Assembly (NCBI GenBank): GCA_021780095.1
Contig: JAJXZK010000309.1
Coordinates: 1 to 18,029, forward strand
DNA length: 18,029 nucleotides
Origin: Acidobacteriota bacterium
GTDB taxonomy: Bacteria > Acidobacteriota > Terriglobia > Terriglobales > Acidobacteriaceae
Direction: 5' to 3'
In this document: positions 7,220 to 15,189 of the stretch, piece by piece
How positions within the stretch are numbered: position 1 is the stretch's first letter
How the letters are laid out: every line of letters begins with the position of its first letter
Translations under genes and position numbers: made by a program
The notes under the pieces: model-generated
Seen by the model: the letters and a program-made list of their open reading frames with translations, nothing else
Told to the model about the DNA's origin: nothing
Database searches by the model: none

Positions 7220-7270
7220 GTAAGACAGTATAGATCAATTACTAGGCCTTACAATATCAAATAGTAAGAC
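7220..7270 (-). promoter_or_regulatory. vapBC promoter with possible operator repeats
   Basis: On the minus strand, TTGTAA (7254-7249) and TATACT (7232-7227) are spaced by 16 bases, a good sigma-70-type pair. The -10 ends seven bases before the vapB ATG, so the start site should fall at the ATG. On the plus strand, GTAAGAC occurs at 7220-7226 and again at 7264-7270, flanking the promoter. An inverted CTTAC (7248-7252) overlaps the -35. These are plausible binding sites for VapB or VapBC autoregulation, but the repeat is short. Confidence 0.5.
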
Positions 7271-7568
7271 GATGGTTGCGCGGTAAGCCAAATCTGGTCC
7301 GCTCGGGCCTCCACGTCCTGCGCAGGCGATGCGCGCTGCCCCGGGGCGGAACGGGAACCGGCGGGGTGCGAGGAGCACTTGTAGGAATCCCAAGCCCCGC
7401 TGGTTACTTTAGTTCTGGAAAAGAGTTCGCTATTGTTTCGCCTATTCCCGATTTGGTGCTAAAATCCCGCCAGTACCCAAAGTGGATTTCGATTGCTGCC
7501 TTCGATACAAAAACCGGTCATAGCGTGTCGCGGACAATTCAATTCCAACTCATCCCCGGAGATTAGAA
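7271..7568 (+). promoter_or_regulatory. recA upstream region with candidate promoter and long leader
   Basis: No gene is supported here; a 96-codon frame from TTG 7276 has no family resemblance. The best promoter is an extended -10, TGcTAAAAT (hexamer 7460-7465), with a weak -35, TTTCGC (7436-7441). It would give a leader of nearly 100 bases. A GTTC-N7-TTTC element (7425-7439) overlaps the -35 and resembles the alphaproteobacterial SOS operator GTTC-N7-GTTC with one mismatch. Upstream are a 10-bp palindrome, GCCCCGGGGC (7338-7347), and a GCGCA/TGCGC hairpin (7320-7334). The recA ribosome site GGAG lies at 7558-7561. Confidence 0.4.
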
Positions 7569-8651
7569 ATGGCAGAGGATAAAGAACGCACACGTGCGAT
7601 CGATCTGGCGCTGGCGCAGATTGAAAAGCAGTTCGGCAAAGGATCCATCATGCGCCTCGGCAGCAAAGAGGCAATTGTTCCCATATCTGTCATCTCCACC
7701 GGTTCGATTTCTTTTGACGCTGCGCTTGGCGTCGGTGGTGTTCCGCGGGGTCGCGTGATTGAGATTTTCGGGCCGGAGTCATCGGGCAAAACGACCATCA
7801 CGCTGCAAATTATTGCGGAAGCGCAGAAGGCAGGCGGTATGGCGGCCTTTGTGGATGCCGAGCATGCGCTAGATCCTCAATATGCAAAAAAGCTCGGGGT
7901 CGATGTCGACAATCTGCTGATCTCTCAGCCGGACTACGGCGAGCAGGCCCTCGAAATTACCGAAGCGCTGGTGCGTTCTGGTGCGATCGATGTGCTGGTG
8001 GTCGATTCGGTCGCGGCGTTAGTGCCAAAGGCGGAACTCGACGGCGAGATGGGCGATTCGCACATGGGATTGCAGGCGCGGCTGATGTCACAGGCGCTTC
8101 GCAAGCTGACCGGCACCGTTTCGAAGTCGCGGACATCGCTGATTTTCATCAATCAAATCCGCGAAAAAATCGGCGTCATGTTCGGCAATCCCGAGACGAC
8201 AACCGGCGGTCGCGCGTTGAAATTTTATTCCTCGGTACGCATCGATATTCGACGCATCGCCGCCGTGAAAGAAGGCGACTTGGTCGTAGGGTCGCGAACC
8301 AAGGTGAAGATCGTCAAGAACAAAGTCGCCGCGCCGTTTCGCGAGGCGGAATTCGATATCTTGTACGGCGAAGGCATTTCGCGTGAAGGCGACGTTCTGG
8401 ACTTGGCCGTGCTGCACAACATCGTCGAAAAATCAGGAGCCTGGTACAGCTTTTCCGGCGAACGGATCGGGCAAGGACGGGAGAATGTCCGCCAATACTT
8501 GAAAGACAACAAAGATACGTTCACGCGGATCGAGACGACCTTGCGGCAAAAGCTGGGGATCGCAGGCAAGAGCGATGCGCCCGACGTTCCGCCCATCCCG
8601 GTAAACGGAGCCGCCGCGGCGCAGGAAGTCGTCAAGGCAGGCAAGAAGTAG
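7569..8651 (+). CDS. recA: Recombinase RecA
   Basis: Full-length RecA of 360 residues, the DNA-dependent ATPase that forms filaments on single-stranded DNA for homologous recombination and, with LexA, triggers the SOS response. Conserved elements: N-terminal [14 protein letters not shown], Walker A GPESSGKT (68-75), [10 protein letters not shown], the Walker B strand [10 protein letters not shown], loop L1 with [22 protein letters not shown], the [22 protein letters not shown] loop L2 region and the [14 protein letters not shown] segment. The C-terminal tail is short and ends in lysines (VKAGKK), less acidic than in E. coli. ATG 7569 has GGAG upstream at normal spacing. It is alone in its transcription unit: vapBC is divergent, and a hairpin follows before coaD. 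There is no recX next to it. Confidence 0.99.
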   Translation: MAEDKERTRAIDLALAQIEKQFGKGSIMRLGSKEAIVPISVISTGSISFDAALGVGGVPRGRVIEIFGPESSGKTTITLQIIAEAQKAGGMAAFVDAEHALDPQYAKKLGVDVDNLLISQPDYGEQALEITEALVRSGAIDVLVVDSVAALVPKAELDGEMGDSHMGLQARLMSQALRKLTGTVSKSRTSLIFINQIREKIGVMFGNPETTTGGRALKFYSSVRIDIRRIAAVKEGDLVVGSRTKVKIVKNKVAAPFREAEFDILYGEGISREGDVLDLAVLHNIVEKSGAWYSFSGERIGQGRENVRQYLKDNKDTFTRIETTLRQKLGIAGKSDAPDVPPIPVNGAAAAQEVVKAGKK

Positions 8652-8678
8652 AAGCTGGTGGTAGAACGGTCAAGCATC

Positions 8679-8707
8679 AGGTCGGTCATTTCAATGATGG
8701 TTGACCT
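8679..8707 (+). terminator. Hairpin downstream of recA, possible terminator
   Basis: AGGTCGGTCAT (8679-8689) can pair with ATGGTTGACCT (8697-8707) to form an 11-bp stem, three of the pairs being G-U, with a seven-base loop. It lies 28 bases after the recA stop and before the predicted coaD promoter. The following tract is only weakly T-rich (TTGCTGTTGG), so termination may be inefficient or factor-dependent. Confidence 0.35.
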
Positions 8708-8733
8708 TTGCTGTTGGATCGCGGGCGGTTGCA

Positions 8734-8762
8734 TTGCTTGTTCCACGGCAGGCACTTACAAT
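8734..8762 (+). promoter_or_regulatory. coaD promoter, predicted near-leaderless transcript
   Basis: TTGCTT (8734-8739) and TACAAT (8757-8762) are separated by 17 bases, a good match to the sigma-70 pattern. Transcription would start around 8769-8770, only three or four bases before the GTG start at 8773. There is no Shine-Dalgarno before that GTG, which fits a near-leaderless message. Confidence 0.45.
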
Positions 8763-8772
8763 CCAATGTGTT

Positions 8773-9276
8773 GTGAATACTGTCCGCGCTATCTATCCCG
8801 GCACCTTCGATCCGCTGACCAACGGCCATCTTGACCTGATCGCGCGCGGCTCCAAAATCTTCGATCATCTAGTGGTCGCCATCCTGAATAACTCTGAAAA
8901 ACAACCGCTGTTCTCTGTGCAGGAGCGGGTTGAGATGATCCAGGAAACAACGCGTGACTTCGACAACGTTTCCGTCAGCCAGTTCGACGGATTGTTGGTC
9001 GAGTTTGCACGTCTGCAGCATGCTCAGGCGCTGCTGCGGGGCATCCGCGCCATCAGCGATTATGAGTATGAGCTGCAAATGGCGTTGATGAATCGACGCC
9101 TCGCGCCAGAGCTGGAAACTGTGTTCATGATGCCCGCGGAGCAGTATTCCTACCTTAGTTCCCGTCTGATTCGTGGGGTGTTCCGGCTGGGGGGATCGGT
9201 CGAAGGACTGGTGCCGCCTACCGTTATTGAACGCCTGCACGCTCGCGCTTCCCGAGATCGCAGACAAGAAGGCTAG
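8773..9276 (+). CDS. coaD: Phosphopantetheine adenylyltransferase
   Basis: CoaD transfers AMP from ATP to 4'-phosphopantetheine, the penultimate step of coenzyme A synthesis. From GTG 8773 the protein has 167 residues, the usual family length; an upstream frame to 8701 adds 24 residues that do not resemble CoaD. Motifs: GTFDPLTNGHLD (10-21), the nucleotidyltransferase (H/T)xGH box as TNGH; RGIRAISDYEYELQMALMNRRL (89-110); and YSYLSSRLIRGVFRLGG (125-141), the second nucleotide-binding motif. In that last motif many CoaD proteins read SSSLVKE, so Arg131 and Gly135 are variants. The C-terminus is basic. It appears to be monocistronic, with its own promoter just before the start. Confidence 0.95.
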   Translation: MNTVRAIYPGTFDPLTNGHLDLIARGSKIFDHLVVAILNNSEKQPLFSVQERVEMIQETTRDFDNVSVSQFDGLLVEFARLQHAQALLRGIRAISDYEYELQMALMNRRLAPELETVFMMPAEQYSYLSSRLIRGVFRLGGSVEGLVPPTVIERLHARASRDRRQEG

Positions 9277-9360
9277 CGTCTCCAAATCATCCACGCGATT
9301 TGTCACAGCAGGGCGACATTTCCATCTGCAGCGGGTTCGACCGAACGGAGGCAATCTTCG

Positions 9361-9720
9361 ATGAGACGCTATCTTACTCTGATCCTGTTCCTTGGTTCTT
9401 CTCTAGCATGGTCCGCGCCCAACCCAGCCGAATACAATGTGAATATTCACGTCCTTTCATCGCAGGACGACACCGCCTACTGGGGCGAGACTCCGATGCT
9501 CTATCAAACGCTCCACGTCGTGATCGATGGAAAGAAATACACGCTTCGGGGCAATCCCATACGTTTCGCGCATACGATCGTCGTGTTGTCTCCCGGGAAT
9601 TACAACGCGAAACTCGTCACAGACAAGCGGAAAGGGACGTACGCCTACCATCGGGAATATGAGCTTCTGTTTCCGGATCAAACTACGAGCAAGCTTACAG
9701 TGATTGGGGAGACGGAGTAG
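9361..9720 (+). CDS. Small exported protein of unknown function
   Basis: A 119-residue protein I cannot assign to a family. Residues 1-19 are a clear Sec signal peptide (MRRYLTLILFLGSSLAWSA), leaving about 100 residues outside the cytoplasm. The mature part alternates polar and hydrophobic residues (YNVNIHVLSS, LHVVIDGKKYTLRG, YNAKLVTDK, YELLFPDQTTSKLTVIG), suggesting an all-beta sandwich. There are no cysteines and no membrane segments. ATG 9361 has GGAGG nine bases upstream, which supports a real gene. It lies 84 bp after coaD and 75 bp before an aminotransferase, both unrelated in function, so context gives no clue. Similar short secreted beta proteins are common in Acidobacteriota, from memory. 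Confidence 0.8.
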   Translation: MRRYLTLILFLGSSLAWSAPNPAEYNVNIHVLSSQDDTAYWGETPMLYQTLHVVIDGKKYTLRGNPIRFAHTIVVLSPGNYNAKLVTDKRKGTYAYHREYELLFPDQTTSKLTVIGETE

Positions 9721-9795
9721 GTATTCGCGGATATTCACCGCTTTCCGGCGACCACACTTGGCCTGAGCCGTCAACTCTGCGAAACTAGAAGTATT

Positions 9796-10992
9796 ATGAC
9801 CACCTCAGTTGCCCAGAAAATCTTCGCCGATCGCGTCAACCGGATTGAAGTTTCCGCGACCATGGCCGTGACTGCAGAGGCAGCTAAGCTGCGCGCCCAG
9901 GGGATCAACCTGGTGGATTTTGGAGCAGGCGAGCCGCACTTTGCCACGCCGCGTCACATCAAAGACGCCGCGATTGCCGCCATCGAAGGGAATTTCACGC
10001 GCTATACGGCGGTCAGCGGGATTCCGGAGTTGCGCAAAGCCATTGTCGAACGTCACGCGACAGATTTTGGATCGTCTTATTCGCCGGATGAAGCGATTTT
10101 CACGACTGGCGGCAAGCTGGCCTTATTTGAGGCGATCAATGTGCTGGTCGATCACGGCGATGAAGTTGTGCTGCCGGTGCCTTACTGGGTTTCGTTCAAA
10201 GACATCATCCAGTTTGCGGGCGGTACTCCCGTGTTCCTCGAAACCAATGAGGCAGAAAATTTCCGCGTCACCGCGAGCGCCATCGAGCAGCTGATCACGC
10301 CGCGCACCAAGGCCATCATTTTGAATTCGCCCTCGAATCCTTCCGGCGCGGTCATCGCTCCCAAGGACCTGGAGCAGGTGGTGCGGCTGGCGCATGCGCG
10401 CGGCATCTATGTGCTGCTCGACGAGTGTTACGCGTATCTGCAATACACCGGTGTGCCCATTTCCGGCGGCAGTTTTACAGATTGCAAAGAGCACGTCATC
10501 GTTCTCGGCTCGCTGTCGAAGACTTACGCGATGACCGGATGGCGCGCTGGATTTGCGTTGGGACCGAAGCCCATTATTCAGGCCATCTCCAAGATGCAAA
10601 GCCAAAGCACTTCCTCAACCGCAACATTTGTGCAGAAGGCTGCTGTGGCCGCGCTGACGGGTTCGCAGCAATGCGTGGAGGAGATGCGCACGGACTACAT
10701 TTCGCTGCGCGATCAGGTGTTGGCAAGGCTGAGCGAAATTCCTGGCGTGCGCTGCACGGTGCCGGAAGGCGCGTTCTACGTCTACCCGAACATTTCCGCA
10801 TTCCTGGGCAACGGGAAGGTGAGTAGCGCCGCCGAACTCTCCACGCGGTTGCTGCACGAAGCCCACGTGGTGACGGTGCCAGGCGAGGCCTTCGGCACTC
10901 ACGACCACATTCGTCTGTCCTATGCCGTGTCGCATGCCGACATCGACGAAGGGCTGAAGCGGATGAAGACGTACTTCGCCAAGCTCAGCTAA
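9796..10992 (+). CDS. Class I PLP-dependent aminotransferase, aspartate aminotransferase type
   Basis: A 398-residue fold-type I aminotransferase. The PLP Schiff-base lysine is Lys242 in SLSKTYAMTGWRAGF. Other conserved residues are Asn181 in NSPSNPSG, Asp209 and Tyr212 in LLDECYAYL, Arg250, and the substrate carboxylate-binding Arg373 in HIRLSYA. The opening pattern ADRVNRIEVSATMAV and DFGAGEPHFATP resembles the subfamily of bacterial aspartate and aspartate/prephenate aminotransferases. Exact specificity cannot be read from sequence. The stop overlaps the start of the next gene (TAATG), so a GNAT acetyltransferase is translated from the same message. The ribosome site before ATG 9796 is weak (AGAAG). 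Confidence 0.93.
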   Translation: MTTSVAQKIFADRVNRIEVSATMAVTAEAAKLRAQGINLVDFGAGEPHFATPRHIKDAAIAAIEGNFTRYTAVSGIPELRKAIVERHATDFGSSYSPDEAIFTTGGKLALFEAINVLVDHGDEVVLPVPYWVSFKDIIQFAGGTPVFLETNEAENFRVTASAIEQLITPRTKAIILNSPSNPSGAVIAPKDLEQVVRLAHARGIYVLLDECYAYLQYTGVPISGGSFTDCKEHVIVLGSLSKTYAMTGWRAGFALGPKPIIQAISKMQSQSTSSTATFVQKAAVAALTGSQQCVEEMRTDYISLRDQVLARLSEIPGVRCTVPEGAFYVYPNISAFLGNGKVSSAAELSTRLLHEAHVVTVPGEAFGTHDHIRLSYAVSHADIDEGLKRMKTYFAKLS

Positions 10993-11471
10993 TGCCGACG
11001 GATGGGACACTTCGCGAGGCCGGTCCCGCTGATACGGACCGCATCGCTGCACTGGTGAATCGGGCCTTTTTGGCGGAAAGCTGGTTCAAGTCGGTGGACC
11101 GCACGAATGCCGCACAGGTGCGGGAGTTGCTGAGTAAAGGTGTATTTTTGCTGCTCGAGGAGGAGGCGCGACTACTGGCTTGCGTGTATCTTGAGCCGCG
11201 TGGCGATCGTGTCTATCTGGGCATGCTTTCCGTCGAGCAGAGTGTGCAGGGCCGCGGAATCGGCCGCCGCATGATGCAGGAAGCTGAGGATTTTGCCCGC
11301 CGAGCAGGTCACGTCGCCATCGATCTGCGCATCGTACATTTGCGCGAAGAATTGCCGCCGTATTACCGCAAACTTGGCTATGTGGAGGTGGGTACGGAAC
11401 CGGCGCCAGATTTTCCCGGCGTAAAGATTCCGATCCACTTCGTCCTGATGAGCAAGTCGCTTCTGACCTGA
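10992..11471 (+). CDS. GNAT family N-acetyltransferase
   Basis: A 159-residue GCN5-related acetyltransferase. The acetyl-CoA-binding motif A is VEQSVQGRGIGRRMMQEAEDFAR (QGRGIG at 86-91), preceded by the strand VYLGMLSV. The C-terminal PPYYRKLGYVEVG matches the usual motif B, with a Tyr in the position that often acts as general acid. The substrate is unknown. The start overlaps the aminotransferase stop by one base (TAATG), indicating coupled translation. The acetyl acceptor could therefore be an amino acid or amine linked to that enzyme, though this is only an inference from the arrangement. manA follows after 19 bp on the same strand. Confidence 0.9.
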   Translation: MPTDGTLREAGPADTDRIAALVNRAFLAESWFKSVDRTNAAQVRELLSKGVFLLLEEEARLLACVYLEPRGDRVYLGMLSVEQSVQGRGIGRRMMQEAEDFARRAGHVAIDLRIVHLREELPPYYRKLGYVEVGTEPAPDFPGVKIPIHFVLMSKSLLT

Positions 11472-11490
11472 CCGTTGCCCGCCAATCGAT

Positions 11491-12474
11491 ATGACGACAC
11501 TCACTCCATTTCGTCTGCGTCCCTGGTTCCGCCCCATGGTTTGGGGTGTGCGGGACCTTACTCCCTGGTACGACTACAAAATTTCCGACCAGCCTATCGG
11601 AGAGGTGTGGTTGAGCGGAAATGATTGTGTTGTGGATACGGGCCCGCTGGCTGGAAAGACGCTGGATGCGCTATTCCACGAGCGCAGGCAAGACCTACTG
11701 GGAGAAAGCGGCGCGCATCAGGAACGGTTTCCGCTGCTGATGAAGGTTCTTTTCCCGCGGGAAAAACTGAGCGTGCAAGTTCATCCCGGCGATGAAATGG
11801 CGCGGCAACACGGGGAGCCGCACGGAAAAACAGAATGCTGGTACGTTCTGGATGCGGATCCGGGTGCGACAGTCGCTCTGGGGCTTCGCCCAGGCACAAG
11901 TTTGCCGGAAGTGAAAGCCGCCATCGAAGATCAGACGCTGGAGAACCTGCTGCAATCTGTTCCGGTCAAGAAAGATGAGATGATCTTCGTCGACGCGGGG
12001 ACCGTGCATGCGATTTTTCCAGGGGTGGTCATGCTGGAGACGCAGCAAAATTCCGACATGACCTATCGGCTGTACGATTATGGACGTCCCCGCGAACTGC
12101 ATTTGAAAGATGGACTGCAAGCCATTCGACTGGAGACAGACGCGGGCCCGGTCGCCCCAAGAATAGAGCCGATCAGCGGCTCGCAGTCGGTCGGCGGTGG
12201 CCGCGAAATTCTCGTGCAGTCAAAATATTTTCGCGTCGATCGCACGCGGCTGGCGGAAGCGAACACGACGGAGAATTTTTCGTTACCCAACGGGAAAAAG
12301 TCGAACACAGTTCAGCTGGTGTTTGTGGGCGCGGGCGAAGGTCAGCTGCAATCCAAGGGGCAAGCTCCCATTCGGCTGCATCGTGGGGAATTGGCTGTCG
12401 TGCCGGCCTGCAACCCTGAATGGAGTTTCACTTCTACAGCCCCGACGGAGATTCTTCGGGCGATTCCGGAATAA
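11491..12474 (+). CDS. manA: Mannose-6-phosphate isomerase, class I (short form)
   Basis: A 327-residue type I phosphomannose isomerase, a zinc enzyme interconverting fructose-6-P and mannose-6-P. Zinc ligands are visible: Gln96 and His98 in SVQVHPGD, Glu115 in GKTECWYVL and His173 in DAGTVHAI. The QQNSDMTYRLYDYGR segment (185-199) is typical of the active site. The length fits the shorter bacterial form with a C-terminal cupin-like domain (RGELAVVPACNPEW). It starts 19 bp after the GNAT gene and precedes manC by about 106 bp. With manC and the phosphomannomutase it completes the path to GDP-mannose. Confidence 0.95.
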   Translation: MTTLTPFRLRPWFRPMVWGVRDLTPWYDYKISDQPIGEVWLSGNDCVVDTGPLAGKTLDALFHERRQDLLGESGAHQERFPLLMKVLFPREKLSVQVHPGDEMARQHGEPHGKTECWYVLDADPGATVALGLRPGTSLPEVKAAIEDQTLENLLQSVPVKKDEMIFVDAGTVHAIFPGVVMLETQQNSDMTYRLYDYGRPRELHLKDGLQAIRLETDAGPVAPRIEPISGSQSVGGGREILVQSKYFRVDRTRLAEANTTENFSLPNGKKSNTVQLVFVGAGEGQLQSKGQAPIRLHRGELAVVPACNPEWSFTSTAPTEILRAIPE

Positions 12475-12580
12475 ATACGACCGCGGGCTTGGCAACCCAA
12501 GACGTCTTCGATCCATCTAGTCTGAAATTGTCATTCCTTGGGCATTTGTTTCGCTCCTGCACCCGTCGCTTTCGGTTACG

Positions 12581-13708
12581 ATGAAACCTACCTTGAATCC
12601 AACCCTCGAATTTCGACCCTTCATTCTTGCCGGTGGCAGCGGCACACGTTTCTGGCCGCGCAGCCGCAAGACACATCCCAAGCAGATGCTCTCTTTGAAT
12701 GGCGAGCGCAGCATGCTACAGCAAACGGTCAGTCGACTGCTGCCGCTGGCCGACAGCCAGCACATTTGGGTCCTGACGAATGAATGGCTGATGCCAGCGG
12801 TGGAGGCGCAATTGCCGGACGTTCCTCCGGCGCAGATTCTGGCGGAGCCTGTGGCCCGGAATACGGCCCCGGCCGCAGGATTGGCGGCGTTTCTGCTCGA
12901 ACGCCAAGCGCCGGAGGCGGTGCTGGGACTGTTTCCAGCGGACCACACGATTCGGGACACCGAAGGGTTTCTGCAAGTGTTGATGGCGGGCAGCGAACTG
13001 GCGGCGGCGGGTGAAAACATCATCGTGCTGGGCGTCAAGCCCAGCCATCCCGAAACAGGGTACGGATACATTGAAACCGGCGAATCGTTGGATGAGACTG
13101 CCTCCCGGGTTCGTCGATTTACGGAGAAGCCGAACCTGGAGCGTGCCAATGAATTTGTGGCCTCCGGAAATTATTTCTGGAACAGCGGCATGTTCCTGGC
13201 GACGGCGCGCACTCTTGCGAATGCTGTTCGCGAGCACCTGCCGGAGACGGCCCCTTACCTGGAAGAGATTGCCCAGGCATTTGGCACGGCGGAATTCGCA
13301 TCGAAGTTTTCAGAACTGTATCCGCAATGTGAAAACATCAGCATCGATTACGCCATCATTGAACCGCGCTCCGCCAAAGGCGAGCACCATTCGAATCTGT
13401 ATTGTCTGCGGGCAGACTTTGGATGGAACGATCTGGGATCGTGGGCCGCGCTCTACGACCATAAATTGTTGCAGGGCGAGAATGTCCGGCATGGCGACAA
13501 CGTGATGGATACAACGGCAGAGAGCGTGCTGGAAGCCACCGGTAACTACGTCTACGCGCCCGAGAAGCACGTGGCGCTGGTCGGGGTGGAGAACCTGGTG
13601 GTGGTAGACGCCGGCGATGTTCTGTTGATCACCACGCGCGGGGGATGTCAGGACGTTGGCAAGCTGGTGAAGCAACTGCAGCAGGAAAAACAAGACAACC
13701 TGATTTGA
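12581..13708 (+). CDS. manC: Mannose-1-phosphate guanylyltransferase
   Basis: A 375-residue nucleotidyltransferase that makes GDP-mannose from mannose-1-P and GTP. Motifs: pyrophosphorylase signature GGSGTRFWPRSR (18-29) with KQ at 34-35, metal-binding Asp121 in PADH, FTEKPNL (180-186) in the sugar-binding region, YFWNSGMF (198-205), and Asp284 in GWNDLGSW. It ends about residue 375, so it lacks the C-terminal phosphomannose isomerase cupin domain of bifunctional AlgA/ManC enzymes. That fits the separate manA just upstream. No Shine-Dalgarno is visible before ATG 12581, but no other start would leave the glycine-rich loop intact with a reasonable N-terminus. The mutase gene follows 11 bp later. 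Confidence 0.95.
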   Translation: MKPTLNPTLEFRPFILAGGSGTRFWPRSRKTHPKQMLSLNGERSMLQQTVSRLLPLADSQHIWVLTNEWLMPAVEAQLPDVPPAQILAEPVARNTAPAAGLAAFLLERQAPEAVLGLFPADHTIRDTEGFLQVLMAGSELAAAGENIIVLGVKPSHPETGYGYIETGESLDETASRVRRFTEKPNLERANEFVASGNYFWNSGMFLATARTLANAVREHLPETAPYLEEIAQAFGTAEFASKFSELYPQCENISIDYAIIEPRSAKGEHHSNLYCLRADFGWNDLGSWAALYDHKLLQGENVRHGDNVMDTTAESVLEATGNYVYAPEKHVALVGVENLVVVDAGDVLLITTRGGCQDVGKLVKQLQQEKQDNLI

Positions 13709-13719
13709 TCGACTTTCAA

Positions 13720-15189
13720 ATGGAAACCTTGACGGCCACTGACGATTCCCACGCATGCGCTGTAAAATTCGGCACCGATGGCTGGCGCGGCATCATTGCG
13801 GAAGACTTTACCTTCGCCAATCTTCGCGTGGCGGCGAGCGCGATTGCGAATTACATTCTGGCGCAGGAAGATCCGGCGCGCGGCATCTGCATTGGCTTTG
13901 ACACGCGGTTTGGCTCGCCTCGCTTCGCGCTGGCTGCGGCAGAGGTCGTCGCGTCTGCAGGTATTCCAGTGCGTTTGGCCAGCGGCATCACACCGACTCC
14001 TGCATTATCGCTGGCTGTGCGTGACAGCGGTTGTGCAGGCGGCATCATGATCACGTCCAGCCACAATCCCTTCCAGTGGAACGGAGTCAAGTTCAAGGCC
14101 AGTTATGGCGGGTCGGGCAAGCCTTCCATGATCGCTGCCGTCGAGTCGTATTTAGGCAAGCCGCTAGCACCCGCTTCGCTGGCGGCCAAGATTGAGCGAG
14201 TTGTTTTTCTTACCGCATACATTGAGAAAATCGCGGGATTCGTCGACCTGGAAAAGATCGCAGCGAGCGGGTTCAAATTCGCCATCGATTCCATGTACGG
14301 AGCGGGCGGTGGAATTCTGGCGGGAATTTTTAACCGCGTTGATATTCCGTGTGTCGAGATTCATCGCGAACCGAATCCGCTATTTCCCGGCATTAATCCG
14401 GAGCCGATCCTGCCGCATCTTCAAGAACTGCAGCAAGTGGTGGTCGAACAACATTGCCAGGCGGGATTCGCCACGGATGGAGACGCCGACCGCATTGGTG
14501 CGGTGGACGAGAACGGCAACGTGGTCGATGCGCACAAAATATTCTCGATTCTGCTGCGCTGGTTGATTGAACGCAAACAGTGGCCGGGCGAAGTAGTACG
14601 GACCTTCAACACCACACGCATGGTGGACCGCATTTGTGCGCGGCACGGCCGCAAATTGCACGAAACCGGGATCGGCTTCAAATATATCTGCGACCTGATG
14701 CTGGCTCGCCAAATCTTAATGGGTGGCGAGGAGTCGGGTGGCATTGGTATCGCGCGGCATCTGCCGGAACGCGATGGTTTGCTGAACGCGCTGCTGCTGG
14801 CCAATGTGATGGCCGACGAAAACAAATCCCTGGGCGAACTGGTGGCAGATTTGCAGCGGGAATACGGCGAACATTATTACGACCGGATCGACATGCATAT
14901 TAGTGACGACATAAAAAATGCCGCAATCGCCCGGGCGCGCGCGGGAGTGAAGGCCTTTGCAGGAATGGAAGTGGATCGAGTGGAGACTTTAGACGGAATG
15001 AAATTCTTTTTGCGCAATCCCGAGGCGGAAACGAAGGCCAGGGGGGCGGAAAGCTGGCTGCTGCTGCGCGCTTCTGGTACTGAGCCCCTACTGCGCATTT
15101 ACGCGGAATCCTGCTCGCCGGAAGCCGTGCAGCGTCTGCTGCAGGCCGGTCGTGAGTTTGCGCTGCAATCCAGCGGCGGCTCCCGATGA
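13720..15189 (+). CDS. manB: Phosphomannomutase/phosphoglucomutase family enzyme
   Basis: A 489-residue alpha-D-phosphohexomutase from ATG 13720. An upstream ATG at 13645 would overlap manC by 64 bases and adds residues unlike the family. All four signature loops are present: phosphoserine loop TSSHNP (112-117, Ser114), metal loop DGDADR (253-258), sugar-binding loop GEESGG (336-341) and phosphate-binding RASGTEP (450-456). The N-terminal KFGTDGWRG is standard. From context it should interconvert mannose-6-P and mannose-1-P between ManA and ManC; it may also act on glucose phosphates, as many members do. Its stop overlaps the next gene's start (ATGA). The symbol is assigned from operon context rather than proven specificity. 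Confidence 0.9.
   Translation: METLTATDDSHACAVKFGTDGWRGIIAEDFTFANLRVAASAIANYILAQEDPARGICIGFDTRFGSPRFALAAAEVVASAGIPVRLASGITPTPALSLAVRDSGCAGGIMITSSHNPFQWNGVKFKASYGGSGKPSMIAAVESYLGKPLAPASLAAKIERVVFLTAYIEKIAGFVDLEKIAASGFKFAIDSMYGAGGGILAGIFNRVDIPCVEIHREPNPLFPGINPEPILPHLQELQQVVVEQHCQAGFATDGDADRIGAVDENGNVVDAHKIFSILLRWLIERKQWPGEVVRTFNTTRMVDRICARHGRKLHETGIGFKYICDLMLARQILMGGEESGGIGIARHLPERDGLLNALLLANVMADENKSLGELVADLQREYGEHYYDRIDMHISDDIKNAAIARARAGVKAFAGMEVDRVETLDGMKFFLRNPEAETKARGAESWLLLRASGTEPLLRIYAESCSPEAVQRLLQAGREFALQSSGGSR

Noticed and set aside
7276..7566. A 96-codon frame just before recA
   Set aside because: It starts at TTG without a ribosome site, has no recognisable motif, and runs through the predicted recA promoter and leader.
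9335..9346. GTTC-GACC-GAAC upstream of the small exported protein as a LexA box
   Set aside because: Spacing and orientation match neither the alphaproteobacterial nor the Gram-positive SOS operator, and the gene is not a repair gene.
12488..12501. CTTGG-CAAC-CCAAG hairpin after manA as a terminator
   Set aside because: The stem is only five base pairs and no T-run follows.
13645..13719. Longer start for the phosphomannomutase
   Set aside because: It would overlap manC by 64 bases and adds residues unlike the family; ATG 13720 places the conserved KFGTDGWRG at a normal distance.
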